A stretch of 42,261 bases of DNA from Prevotella sp. (lineage in GTDB: Bacteria > Bacteroidota > Bacteroidia > Bacteroidales > Bacteroidaceae), in assembly GCA_017964785.1 (NCBI GenBank), contig JAGCRH010000112.1, forward strand, positions 1 to 42,261. The letters are read 5' to 3'. The position numbers were made by a program, and so were the translations under genes. The notes under the pieces are model-generated. The model saw only the letters and a list, made by a program, of their open reading frames with translations, did no database searches and was not told the DNA's origin. This document shows positions 15,664 through 24,284 of this stretch, one piece after another; positions within the stretch are counted from its first letter, which is position 1; each line of letters begins with the position of its first letter.

Positions 15664-18600
15664 ATGGAAAGGAAAAAACTTCGACTAACTAACGGACTTT
15701 TAAGAGTCCTTTTAACCATCATTATCATATTTCCCCTTGCATTGAACACATGGGCTCAGATGGGAAAGTTGTTTGATGCAAACCATCAACTATCGAGCAA
15801 TTTCACCAACCAGGTTTATCTCGACAACGACGGATTCATCTGGTCAGCCTCCCGTAATGGTCTGAACAGATATGACGGCTACCAGTTCCACATCTATAAA
15901 AAAGACGACAGGACGGGCATGGCCAGTAACTATGTGAACTGTATCGTACAGGATCAGAAAGGCCATTTCTATTTAGGCATGTGGGGCGTTCTGCAAATAT
16001 ATGACGGTAAGGCCTTCCAGACCATTGAGGTGAAAGACTTAGATGGAAAACGCATTGACTGCTATGTCACCTGCTTCCTCGTCAGGAAGAACGGCGAGGT
16101 CTGGGCAGGTACCTCAGGCTTTGGCGTCCTGAAGATTGACGATACAAGACATGCCCATCAGGTGGGAGGTCCCTTAAAAGGAATCCATACAGCGGAACAA
16201 CTGATGGAAGACCAAAAAGGCAACATCTGGGTGCTCACCAGGGATGACGGTCTGATCTGTCTCCATGAAAAGGACGCACGTACCTATTTTAAGGACAGTC
16301 CTATGAGAACCTCCCTGCGAAAGATTTGTGAAGGTTCTGACGGAACATTGTATCTGGGCACATCGAATGCAGGCCTCTTCAAATTAGCGGGAAACGACTT
16401 CCAGAAGATTGAGAATACGGGCAATAAGCCTATCACGGAACTGTACTTCAACAGCAAAAAGGAACTGATGTTAGGCTACGATGGAGAAGGGTTAGGCATC
16501 TATAACCCTCTGACCGGCATTCTCACCGACAATCCTTTCCACAGTCTTGAGGCAGACCTTCCCAAAAGCAAGGTCGTCTCCATCACCGAAGACCAGAACG
16601 GCAATTACTGGTTCGGCCTCCTTCAGAAAGGTATCTTCATGCAGCCAGGTTTCTCTACCGGGTTTCATTATATAGGATATAAATTAGGTACGCGTAATAT
16701 AATAGGTAATGCCTGTGTCGTCAGCACCTGTCAGGACAGCAGGGGACGCATTTGGATTGGAACAGATAAAGACGGGCTTTACTGCTTAGACAATAGCCAA
16801 AGACCACTCAAGCATTTCAAAGAGCATTTCCCTGCCTCCATCATGGCCATTGAAGAAGACCTGAAGGGGCATATCTGGGTAGGTTCTTATAATGAAGGCG
16901 GCGGGTGGATAGACCCCAATACCCTGCAATATCACAGATACGACTTCCCCCAGGCTACCAACATCAGCATCTTCGACATTGAGGTGGATAACAAGAACCG
17001 TTTGTGGTTCGCTACGATGGGACAGGGTGTGGTGATGCTCGACCAACAGGCCAACAAGATGGAGACCTACAAGGTGAAGGACCATGCCGAGAGTGACCGC
17101 AATGTTAACAGCATCCCCAACGACTACATATCCCAACTCTCCGTCTCACCAGACAACAAACGGATCTATGTGGCAACCTCAACGGGTGTCTGCTGCTTAG
17201 ACCTGGAGAAGAACAGTTGGACAAGTTTCTTCGGGAAGAACTGCCTGAACTACTCTAACCCCACCCGTATCGCCAGGGAATATTCCGGCAGGCTGTGGAT
17301 AGGTACAAACGACGGTCTCTATTGTTATGACCTGTTGAAAAAGAGCCTGAAACAGGCAACAACGGACAGAGGACTGTCGGAAAACGGCATTGCCGCCATC
17401 GAACAGGACGCCAAGGGAAGACTCTGGGTTGCGACAGACCATGGCCTCTACTGCTACGATCCCAAGACCGAACTGACACAAAACTATTTCAATGACAACG
17501 GTCTGCAGTCCAACGAGTTCTCCGACGGAGCCTCCTGGAGTTCCTCCAACGGCACCATGCTGTTCGGCGGTGTCGGCGGTCTGACTTGGTTCAATCCAGC
17601 GGACATCCAACAAGCCAAATGGGATGCAACCGTCCGACTGGTAAGGTTCATCGTCAACAGCAGTCCCATCAACAGCACTTCCGAGTCTGGCATCTACCAC
17701 ATCTGCGACACATCGGTCATCGCTTCCGACCGTTTCCAGTTGGCAGCCCATGACAACAACTTCGGTCTACAATTCTCAACGCTCACCTATGACAATCCGG
17801 AACATATTACCTATCTATACAGCATCAACGGCGAGGAATACTCAAGTCTGTTGCCTGGCGTCAACGAGATTACTTTCACGCACCTGCCACCGGGCGCCTA
17901 CCGCTTCCGTGTGAAGGCCGTACGCAACAACATTGAGACGCCGGAGAAGGTCTTTACGGTCATTATTCACAGTCCGTGGTACCGATCCGCCTGGGCCTAT
18001 TGCCTCTATCTTCTCGTGATCGGCGCCGTCCTCTCCCAACTGCTGATAGCCTATCGCCGCAGAGAGAAGAACCGTCGACGCCTTCAGGAACATATCCATG
18101 CCGAAGAGATGAGCGATGCCAAACTGCGTTTCTTCATGAATATCAGTCATGAGATACGCACCCCGATGACCCTCATCCTGACCCCGTTGCTCTCACTGAT
18201 CAAGAACGAGGAAGATCCGCAGCGGAAGGGGGTCTATGAGATCATCAAACGTAATGCAGACCGCATCCTTAACCTCGTCAACCAGATGATGGACCTCCGG
18301 AAGATTGACAAAGGCCAGATGCAGATGCGCATGGCAGAGACCGACCTGATAAAGTTCGTGAAGGACGTGTACGACCTTTTTGACAACCAGGCTAAGACAA
18401 AACTTCTCACCTTCACCTATGAACATGACGACGACACACTGCCAGTATGGATTGACCGCCGTAATTTCGACAAAGTGATCGTGAACATTCTTTCCAACGC
18501 CTTCAAATTCACGCCCTCCGGCGGAAAAATCGGCATCCACATCACCCATGACGAGCAGGCTGCCCATATCACCATCAGCGACAACGGCGAGAAGATACCC

Positions 18601-19677
18601 GAAGACAAGTTAGACAAGATTTTCGAGCGTTTCTACCAGACAGCCTCCTCCGTCAACGACAGGCATACCGGTACAGGTATCGGCCTCGATCTGACCCGCT
18701 CGCTCGTAGAACTGCATCACGGCACCATCACTGCCCGGAATCTGGAAGAGGGCTGCGAGTTCGCGGTGTCCATCCCATTAGGAAATGCCCATTTGAAGCC
18801 GGAGGAAATGATTGTCGATGAGGAGGTCATCCCAGAACCGACATCCGCAGAGATAGACAGTGTGGAAGAGGAAAAACCGTCTATCATGGAACAGCCGTCT
18901 AATCACAAGATGAGGATTGTCATTGCCGAGGATGACGACGAGATACGTGACTATTTAGATAGCGAACTTAGCAAAGACTATGATGTGAGGATCTGTGTCA
19001 ATGGCCGCGAGGCCTTGTCGGAAGTGTTCCATACGAAGCCAGACCTTGTGCTCAGCGATGTAATGATGCCTGAAATGGATGGCAATGCGCTCTGCAGCAA
19101 GATCAAGTCGAACCCGAGCACCAACCATATCCCCGTCATCCTGCTGACGGCCAAGAACCGTGACGAGGACAAGTTGGAGGGATTAGAGACGGGTGCCGAT
19201 GCCTATGTCGTCAAGCCGTTCAACATGGACATTCTGCGCCGCACAATCATCAACATGCTCAACACGCGCCGTCTGCTCCAACTGAAATACGCACGTAACG
19301 ACAATCTGGAAGAGCAGGTGGACGAAATCAAGATGAAGTCGCCCGACGAAAAACTGCTGGAACGTGTGATGACGGCCATCAATACCCATCTCGACGACTC
19401 AGACCTCAGCGTTGACATGGTGGCCGAACAGGTCGGCATCAGTCGCGTGCACCTGCACCGAAAGATGAAGGAACTGACAGGTCAGACGCCTCATGACTTC
19501 ATCCGTAACCTCCGCCTGAAACAGGCCGCCAACCTGTTGGCCAACCAGGGCATGAATGTCACGGAGGTCATGTATGCCTGCGGCTTCTCCAACTCTGCCT
19601 CCTTCTCCACCGTCTTCAAGAAGTTCTACGGTATGTCGCCCCGCGACTACATGAAGGAACACCAATCGAGGAGATAA
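15664..19677 (+). CDS. Hybrid two-component system (HTCS) sensor-regulator of the PUL
   Basis: 1337 residues; one-protein two-component system. An N-terminal signal or anchor helix (LLTIIIIFPLALNTWA) is followed by two periplasmic seven-bladed propellers of Reg_prop repeats (GFIWSASRNGLNRYDGY, IWIGTDKDGLYCLD, LWIGTNDGLYCYD), then a Y_Y_Y immunoglobulin-like domain (about 690-765) and a membrane helix near 775-795. Inside the cell: HisKA with His829 (SHEIRTP), HATPase with NAFKFTPSGGK and GTGIGLDLTRSLVE, a receiver with phospho-acceptor Asp1132 (LVLSDVMMPEMDG), and an AraC-type DNA-binding domain (about 1240-1337, ACGFSNSASFSTVFKKFYGM). It lies divergent to the first susC, as xylan-PUL HTCS regulators do, and should switch the operon on when an oligosaccharide binds. 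Confidence 0.95.
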   Translation: MERKKLRLTNGLLRVLLTIIIIFPLALNTWAQMGKLFDANHQLSSNFTNQVYLDNDGFIWSASRNGLNRYDGYQFHIYKKDDRTGMASNYVNCIVQDQKGHFYLGMWGVLQIYDGKAFQTIEVKDLDGKRIDCYVTCFLVRKNGEVWAGTSGFGVLKIDDTRHAHQVGGPLKGIHTAEQLMEDQKGNIWVLTRDDGLICLHEKDARTYFKDSPMRTSLRKICEGSDGTLYLGTSNAGLFKLAGNDFQKIENTGNKPITELYFNSKKELMLGYDGEGLGIYNPLTGILTDNPFHSLEADLPKSKVVSITEDQNGNYWFGLLQKGIFMQPGFSTGFHYIGYKLGTRNIIGNACVVSTCQDSRGRIWIGTDKDGLYCLDNSQRPLKHFKEHFPASIMAIEEDLKGHIWVGSYNEGGGWIDPNTLQYHRYDFPQATNISIFDIEVDNKNRLWFATMGQGVVMLDQQANKMETYKVKDHAESDRNVNSIPNDYISQLSVSPDNKRIYVATSTGVCCLDLEKNSWTSFFGKNCLNYSNPTRIAREYSGRLWIGTNDGLYCYDLLKKSLKQATTDRGLSENGIAAIEQDAKGRLWVATDHGLYCYDPKTELTQNYFNDNGLQSNEFSDGASWSSSNGTMLFGGVGGLTWFNPADIQQAKWDATVRLVRFIVNSSPINSTSESGIYHICDTSVIASDRFQLAAHDNNFGLQFSTLTYDNPEHITYLYSINGEEYSSLLPGVNEITFTHLPPGAYRFRVKAVRNNIETPEKVFTVIIHSPWYRSAWAYCLYLLVIGAVLSQLLIAYRRREKNRRRLQEHIHAEEMSDAKLRFFMNISHEIRTPMTLILTPLLSLIKNEEDPQRKGVYEIIKRNADRILNLVNQMMDLRKIDKGQMQMRMAETDLIKFVKDVYDLFDNQAKTKLLTFTYEHDDDTLPVWIDRRNFDKVIVNILSNAFKFTPSGGKIGIHITHDEQAAHITISDNGEKIPEDKLDKIFERFYQTASSVNDRHTGTGIGLDLTRSLVELHHGTITARNLEEGCEFAVSIPLGNAHLKPEEMIVDEEVIPEPTSAEIDSVEEEKPSIMEQPSNHKMRIVIAEDDDEIRDYLDSELSKDYDVRICVNGREALSEVFHTKPDLVLSDVMMPEMDGNALCSKIKSNPSTNHIPVILLTAKNRDEDKLEGLETGADAYVVKPFNMDILRRTIINMLNTRRLLQLKYARNDNLEEQVDEIKMKSPDEKLLERVMTAINTHLDDSDLSVDMVAEQVGISRVHLHRKMKELTGQTPHDFIRNLRLKQAANLLANQGMNVTEVMYACGFSNSASFSTVFKKFYGMSPRDYMKEHQSRR

Positions 19678-19687
19678 GATTATCTCC
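19670..19687. other. Perfect 8-bp dyad spanning two convergent stop codons
   Basis: GGAGATAA and TTATCTCC, separated by 2 bp, form a perfect inverted repeat. Each arm contains the stop codon (TAA) of one of the two convergent genes, the HTCS gene and the prenyl synthase. There is no U-tract and the loop is too short for a typical terminator. Confidence 0.6.
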
Positions 19688-20750
19688 CACGGCGGAGAAT
19701 GAAGTTGACCATCTCGCGAAAGAGGGGACGGTAGGAATCCTGAATAAAATCAATGGTAGACAACAAATTCAGTGCCTGACAGGCATAGTCCTCAGCGCGC
19801 GACTCGGCATAGCGGATACAGCCATAGGTGTCCATCAGGTCACGGATATACTGCACCTCATCCGCCGTCTTCTGTTCACGAGGCTTGCCTAAGATAGCCT
19901 CGACGCGCTCACGCTCCTCCTGCGTGCAATGGCGCAACAGATGTAGCAAGATGAGCGTGCGCTTGCCCTCGTAAATATCGTTCAGCGACTGCTTCTTCTG
20001 TCCCTCGAAATCGCCCGTGAGGTCGAGTACATCGTCACGGATCTGGAAACAGAGGCCCAACGGATAACTGAATGCATAGATGCGCTGCAACTGCTCGTCG
20101 GTGGCACCCGCCAAGATAGCACCTAAGCGCAGAGGACCTGCCACTGTGTAATAGACCGTTTTACCGCTGACGGTGAAGAGCACGTCGTCGTCCGACATAT
20201 CCTGTTTGTTGTCCTGCGTCCACTTGATCTCGGCATACTGACCGAAGGTGGTGCGCCCCAACATCAGGAAAAACTCGTGTTGCACACGGCGTGCTAATGA
20301 CACATCCAGCAAACGGAAATTCTCGCTGAGCACACGGTGCATACATTCATGCAGAGTGTCGCCCGCATTGACGGAAATCTCTGAACTGACGATATGGTGG
20401 AGAGCGGGTTTGCCACGACGCTCCAAGGAGCCATCTTCCCAGTCATCGTGTATCAGGATCCAGTCCTCGCTCATCTGCATGGCGGTCGCCGTATAGACCG
20501 CCTTCTCCGACGAGCCGCTCATGGCCTCAGCCATCAGCATCACAAGGGCCGGACGGAGGTATTTGCCCCGACGTGAGGGATAGTCGGTAATTATATCCCA
20601 ATGTTCATCGAATAGGGACTTATACCTATCCTGTCCCATCATGACAACGGTCTCCCAATCCTCCGCCTTAAACTGGCTAAGGCTCGCATCGATCACCTGA
20701 CCGATGCGAGCCTTCTGCTGATCCAGATAGTCACTGAAAACTTCTGTCAT
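19680..20750 (-). CDS. Polyprenyl (trans-isoprenyl) diphosphate synthase
   Basis: 356 residues, cytosolic all-helical fold. It condenses isopentenyl diphosphate units onto allylic diphosphates to make precursors of quinone side chains or related isoprenoids. Both aspartate-rich metal-binding motifs are intact: the first, DDWED in ILIHDDWEDGSLERRGKPA, and the second, DDVLD in CFQIRDDVLDLTGDF. The RGKYLRPALVMLMAEA substrate-binding motif and the GKRTLILLHLL segment are also typical. Chain length cannot be deduced. It is convergent with the HTCS gene (2-bp gap) and lies 15 bp after the OmpA-like gene, so it is probably co-transcribed with that gene. Confidence 0.92.
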   Translation of the reverse strand: MTEVFSDYLDQQKARIGQVIDASLSQFKAEDWETVVMMGQDRYKSLFDEHWDIITDYPSRRGKYLRPALVMLMAEAMSGSSEKAVYTATAMQMSEDWILIHDDWEDGSLERRGKPALHHIVSSEISVNAGDTLHECMHRVLSENFRLLDVSLARRVQHEFFLMLGRTTFGQYAEIKWTQDNKQDMSDDDVLFTVSGKTVYYTVAGPLRLGAILAGATDEQLQRIYAFSYPLGLCFQIRDDVLDLTGDFEGQKKQSLNDIYEGKRTLILLHLLRHCTQEERERVEAILGKPREQKTADEVQYIRDLMDTYGCIRYAESRAEDYACQALNLLSTIDFIQDSYRPLFREMVNFILRRGR

Positions 20751-20765
20751 AACAGATCAGTCCGG

Positions 20766-21620
20766 TTATTCTGTCTCCGGGGCCTTACCGATGAGATCCA
20801 TGAACTCATCGAGTTTCGGTGTGATGATGATCTGGGTACGGCGGTTGCGCTGCTTACCCAACTCTGTGTCGTTGGTGGCAAGGGGGTTATACTCACCACG
20901 ACCACCAGCCGTCAGACGCTTCGGGTCCACGCCATAATCGTTCTGCAAGGCCTGTACAACCGAAGAGGCACGGAGGGCAGAGAGATCCCAGTTATTGCGG
21001 ATGTTTGGCTTGGAGATGGGCACATTGTCGGTGTTACCTTCGATAAGCACATCGTAGTCCTTGTAGTCCTTGATGATCTTGGCAATCTTCGACAGGGTCT
21101 CAGCGGCACGGCTGTTGATCTCATAGGAACCACTCTTATAGAGCATATTGTCGGCCAACGAGATATAGACCACGCCCTTCAGCACCTGCACATCGACCTC
21201 CTTCATCTCCTCCTTTGAGAGTGAGCGTGTCAGATTATTGGTGAGCACCATATTCAGAGAGTCACTCTTACTCTTCACCTCCACCAAGTGGCGGATATAT
21301 TGGTTCGACTCATTGATCTGATCCACCAGTTTCTCAATAGAGATGTTGTTCTGATTAGCATTCGACAGACTCTTGTCAAGCGATTCCTGAAGTTTCTCAT
21401 ACTTGGCCTCAGAAGTCCTTAACAACTGCTGCATACCTTTCTGCTGTTCTTCCAGGCTGGCAATACGGGCATTCTTGGCAGCCAACTCTTCCTTTGCATT
21501 CTGCAGACTCTCGGTCAGCGACTTATTCTCCGTCTGGCAATTCAGCAGTTCCTTCTTCGATCCACAACTGGCCAGCAGAAGTCCGCCTGCCAGCACAACA
21601 AACAATACATTCTTTTTCAT
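20766..21620 (-). CDS. OmpA-family peptidoglycan-binding lipoprotein with coiled coil
   Basis: 284 residues. Lipoprotein signal peptide with Cys19 (LLLASC). Residues about 28-110 are a charged heptad-rich coiled coil (NAKEELAAKNARIASLEEQ). The C-terminal OmpA/MotB domain (about 150-270) has LIEGNTDNVPISKP, the peptidoglycan-binding NWDLSALRAS with Asp and the downstream RNRRTQIII arginine, and GGRGEYNPLATN. It should tether the outer membrane to the cell wall from the periplasmic side. It has its own predicted promoter (21654-21687) and precedes the prenyl synthase by 15 bp. Confidence 0.9.
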   Translation of the reverse strand: MKKNVLFVVLAGGLLLASCGSKKELLNCQTENKSLTESLQNAKEELAAKNARIASLEEQQKGMQQLLRTSEAKYEKLQESLDKSLSNANQNNISIEKLVDQINESNQYIRHLVEVKSKSDSLNMVLTNNLTRSLSKEEMKEVDVQVLKGVVYISLADNMLYKSGSYEINSRAAETLSKIAKIIKDYKDYDVLIEGNTDNVPISKPNIRNNWDLSALRASSVVQALQNDYGVDPKRLTAGGRGEYNPLATNDTELGKQRNRRTQIIITPKLDEFMDLIGKAPETE

Positions 21621-21653
21621 ACTTAATTATGTTCTATATTTGTTATTCGACTG

Positions 21654-21687
21654 CAAATTTACACATAGAACGCAAAAAACCATCAAA
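21654..21687 (-). promoter_or_regulatory. Predicted promoter of the OmpA-like lipoprotein gene
   Basis: The minus strand has TTTG (21687-21684) and TAAATTTG (21661-21654), separated by 22 bp, about 33 bp upstream of the start codon at 21620. It fits the TTTG / TAnnTTTG consensus with slightly long spacing. Confidence 0.6.
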
Positions 21688-21690
21688 AGA

Positions 21691-21723
21691 TTTGCTGAAT
21701 TAGAATTATTTTAATTAAATTTG
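21691..21723 (+). promoter_or_regulatory. Predicted promoter of the M1-peptidase-like gene
   Basis: TTTG at 21691-21694 and TAAATTTG at 21716-21723, 21 bp apart, match the Bacteroidota promoter pattern. The ATG at 21744 lies about 20 bp downstream of the -7 box, so the leader is short. It is back to back with the OmpA promoter. Confidence 0.68.
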
Positions 21724-21743
21724 CACTCAAAAACTATATCACG

Positions 21744-24260
21744 ATGAAAAAATACAGATTACTACTCATGTCGACACTCTGTTTAGTGTCACTATGCATC
21801 TGTTCACAGACCTCGAAAAAAGGCGTTTCAGAGGAACTTGCCGCTCAGCGGAAAGCCAACATCAGTAACGTAAGATACGATCTGACCTTTAACATTCCTG
21901 CCAACAAAAAGGACAAAGTAACGGGACAGGCCGTCGTCTCCTTCAACCTGAAGAACAAAGTCGATGTAGTACTCGACTTTCAGGGAAAACTCAATGGAGA
22001 CGTATATGTGGGAAAGAAAAAACGCAAAGTGTCTACAAAGAACGACCATATCACCGTGCCGGCAAAATTCCTGAAACCCGGACTTGTCGCCATCACGTTC
22101 GAGTTTACATCCCAGAATGATGCCCTGGAGCGCAACGACGACTATCTGATTACCCGCTTTGCCACCAATAACATCAGTTCGGCCTTCCCCTGTTTCGACC
22201 AGCCCGACATTGAGGCAAGATACAACACGAAACTAAAAGTACAGGAAGGATGGAAGGGCATCATCTGCGATGAAGAAAAGCCCCTGCCCTCCCGTCTATA
22301 TTCCTTCATTGCAGGCAAATTCCAAGAAAAGATGTCCAACCATGACGGCTACCTACTACGCGTCCTCTATCGCGAGACCGACCCTGCCAAAGTGGAGCAA
22401 CTGGAGAAGATATTCGACGAGACATCAGTTTCACTGAAATGGGTGGAAAACTATACCGGCATGAAGTACCCCTTCAAAGAGTGTGGCCTTGTCATCATGC
22501 CCGACTATCCGTTAAAAAACGAATTTCTGGGATACACCCTGCTGAGTAGCCAAAGCGTTTTCCTTGGCAACGCCCCCACCAAAGAGGAGCAGCAGAGCCG
22601 CTCAGAATTCATTACCCATGAGATCTCCCAACTCTGGTTTGGCGGTCTGGTGACCCTGAAGAATCCTGAAGAGACATGGGCCAAGGAGGTGATAGCCAAC
22701 TATATCGCCTCGAAAGCCATTCAAAGCAAACTCCCCAAGACAGATAATGACCTCGACTTCATCAGAACCTATCAGGCACGGGCCATGGCCATTGACCGTA
22801 CAGAGGGTACCCATCCCATCGCCATACCGATGGAAGGCAACTATTCCTCAATGCGAAATGATCAGATTTTCAGCAACAAGGTGCCCGTCATGATGCGTAT
22901 GCTTGAGGACCTGATGGGAGAGACCGGTCTACAGAACGGATTGCGTACCTTTCTGAAAGACTATTCTTACAAAGAGGCTTCTTTGGACGATCTGCTTACC
23001 ACCCTTGACAAAGGGGTTCCTGCAGCCGGCATCCGCCAGTTCAGCGAGGTATGGGCGCAGCAAAAAGGCATGCCTGTCATACACACCACCTATAGGGACG
23101 GCCAACTGATCATCTCACAGACCGACCCATTCGGACGCGGTCTCTGCTGGCGACAGAAGTTCCAAGTGTACGTCATCTTCAATTTGGGCAGCAGCCGCAC
23201 CATCAACGTAGACATGCAGCAACCTATCATGACCTTCAAACTGAAGGGTACTCCCAGTTTCATCATTCCCAACTATGATGGACGAGGCTATGGTAAATTC
23301 ACGCTCGATGATAACTTCGTGAAACAACTACCCCTCCGTCTCATCACCACCCGTAAGGATATGAACCGCTACCTACTGTTGGAGACCATTCACGATCACT
23401 ATCTGATGGGAAAGGTTAACCCCGCCTACTTCGGAGAAATCTACCGTCTGATGATGAAAGAGAAGAACCCGTTGATCATGTCGACAGCCATCGACCACAT
23501 GTTCAAGATTGCCTTCGACATGACACCGAGTCAGCGCAGCACCCTCGAACTCTGTATGATGGATCTGTTGGGCGAAAACAGAAGCAAAGAGTGTCGTCAG
23601 ATCATTATCAGGAAACTGTCCTCCAACATGACATCGCCAGATGTGAGACGCCAGATCAACACGATTTGGGAGAGACACAATGAGACCACCCTTTTCGACG
23701 AACACGACTATATGAACATGGCCTATCGTCTTGCCATGCTACAGCCCGAATGTTGGAAAGAAATACTGGACACCCAGCGCAGTCGTCTACAGACAGAAGA
23801 TTTGAAGAATGAGTTCGATTATGTGAGCCGGGCCTGCAATCCCGATGAGAACAAACGGGCAGAACTCTTCAATAGTCTGTTGAAGTCTCAGAACCGTCAA
23901 CAAGAGAAGTGGGCACTCCAGACCCTCGACCTGTTGAGCGCTGATATCTACGAACCTCAAAACCTCAATTATATCGCAACAAGTCTCTCTTCGCTCAAGG
24001 ATATTCAGAAGAGCAGTAGTACATACTTCACCCGCGACTGGATAAAGGCCGTTCTCGCCCACCATAAGAGCGTCGTGGCGAAGCAGGCCGTAGAGAATTT
24101 CCTCGCAGCCAATCCCAACTATCCCGACGATCTCAAGAACAACATCTTGGAGGCCGCCTGGACACTCTTGAAACAGGAACCCTATGTCGAAAAGGAGAAG
24201 CCTGTAGTCGTGAGCAAACCGAAGACCACCAGAAAATCGACAGCAAAAAAGAAGAGATAA
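21744..24260 (+). CDS. Exported M1 (gluzincin) aminopeptidase homologue with degenerate active site
   Basis: 838 residues with a signal peptide (LLLMSTLCLVSLCICS). The M1 family architecture is visible: N-terminal beta-sandwich (NISNVRYDLTFNIPANKKD), SAFPCFDQPDIEARY, the peptidase domain, and a long helical C-terminal region from about 500. The zinc motif HEXXH-X18-E reads HEISQ (292-296) with Glu315, so the second histidine ligand is Gln296. The GAMEN exopeptidase loop is replaced by LKNEF (257-261, Glu260 kept), and the catalytic Tyr of the YxKG motif is Ser377. The protein probably does not act as a normal zinc aminopeptidase; peptide binding or a structural role is inferred. The C-terminus ends in a Lys/Arg-rich tail (TTRKSTAKKKR). 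purL follows after 24 bp. Confidence 0.87.
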   Translation: MKKYRLLLMSTLCLVSLCICSQTSKKGVSEELAAQRKANISNVRYDLTFNIPANKKDKVTGQAVVSFNLKNKVDVVLDFQGKLNGDVYVGKKKRKVSTKNDHITVPAKFLKPGLVAITFEFTSQNDALERNDDYLITRFATNNISSAFPCFDQPDIEARYNTKLKVQEGWKGIICDEEKPLPSRLYSFIAGKFQEKMSNHDGYLLRVLYRETDPAKVEQLEKIFDETSVSLKWVENYTGMKYPFKECGLVIMPDYPLKNEFLGYTLLSSQSVFLGNAPTKEEQQSRSEFITHEISQLWFGGLVTLKNPEETWAKEVIANYIASKAIQSKLPKTDNDLDFIRTYQARAMAIDRTEGTHPIAIPMEGNYSSMRNDQIFSNKVPVMMRMLEDLMGETGLQNGLRTFLKDYSYKEASLDDLLTTLDKGVPAAGIRQFSEVWAQQKGMPVIHTTYRDGQLIISQTDPFGRGLCWRQKFQVYVIFNLGSSRTINVDMQQPIMTFKLKGTPSFIIPNYDGRGYGKFTLDDNFVKQLPLRLITTRKDMNRYLLLETIHDHYLMGKVNPAYFGEIYRLMMKEKNPLIMSTAIDHMFKIAFDMTPSQRSTLELCMMDLLGENRSKECRQIIIRKLSSNMTSPDVRRQINTIWERHNETTLFDEHDYMNMAYRLAMLQPECWKEILDTQRSRLQTEDLKNEFDYVSRACNPDENKRAELFNSLLKSQNRQQEKWALQTLDLLSADIYEPQNLNYIATSLSSLKDIQKSSSTYFTRDWIKAVLAHHKSVVAKQAVENFLAANPNYPDDLKNNILEAAWTLLKQEPYVEKEKPVVVSKPKTTRKSTAKKKR

Positions 24261-24284
24261 GAAAAACAAATAATATTTAAAGGT

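Noticed and set aside
24261-24284. Purine riboswitch upstream of purL
   Set aside because: Only 24 bp separate purL from the preceding gene, too short for an aptamer, and no paired elements are seen.
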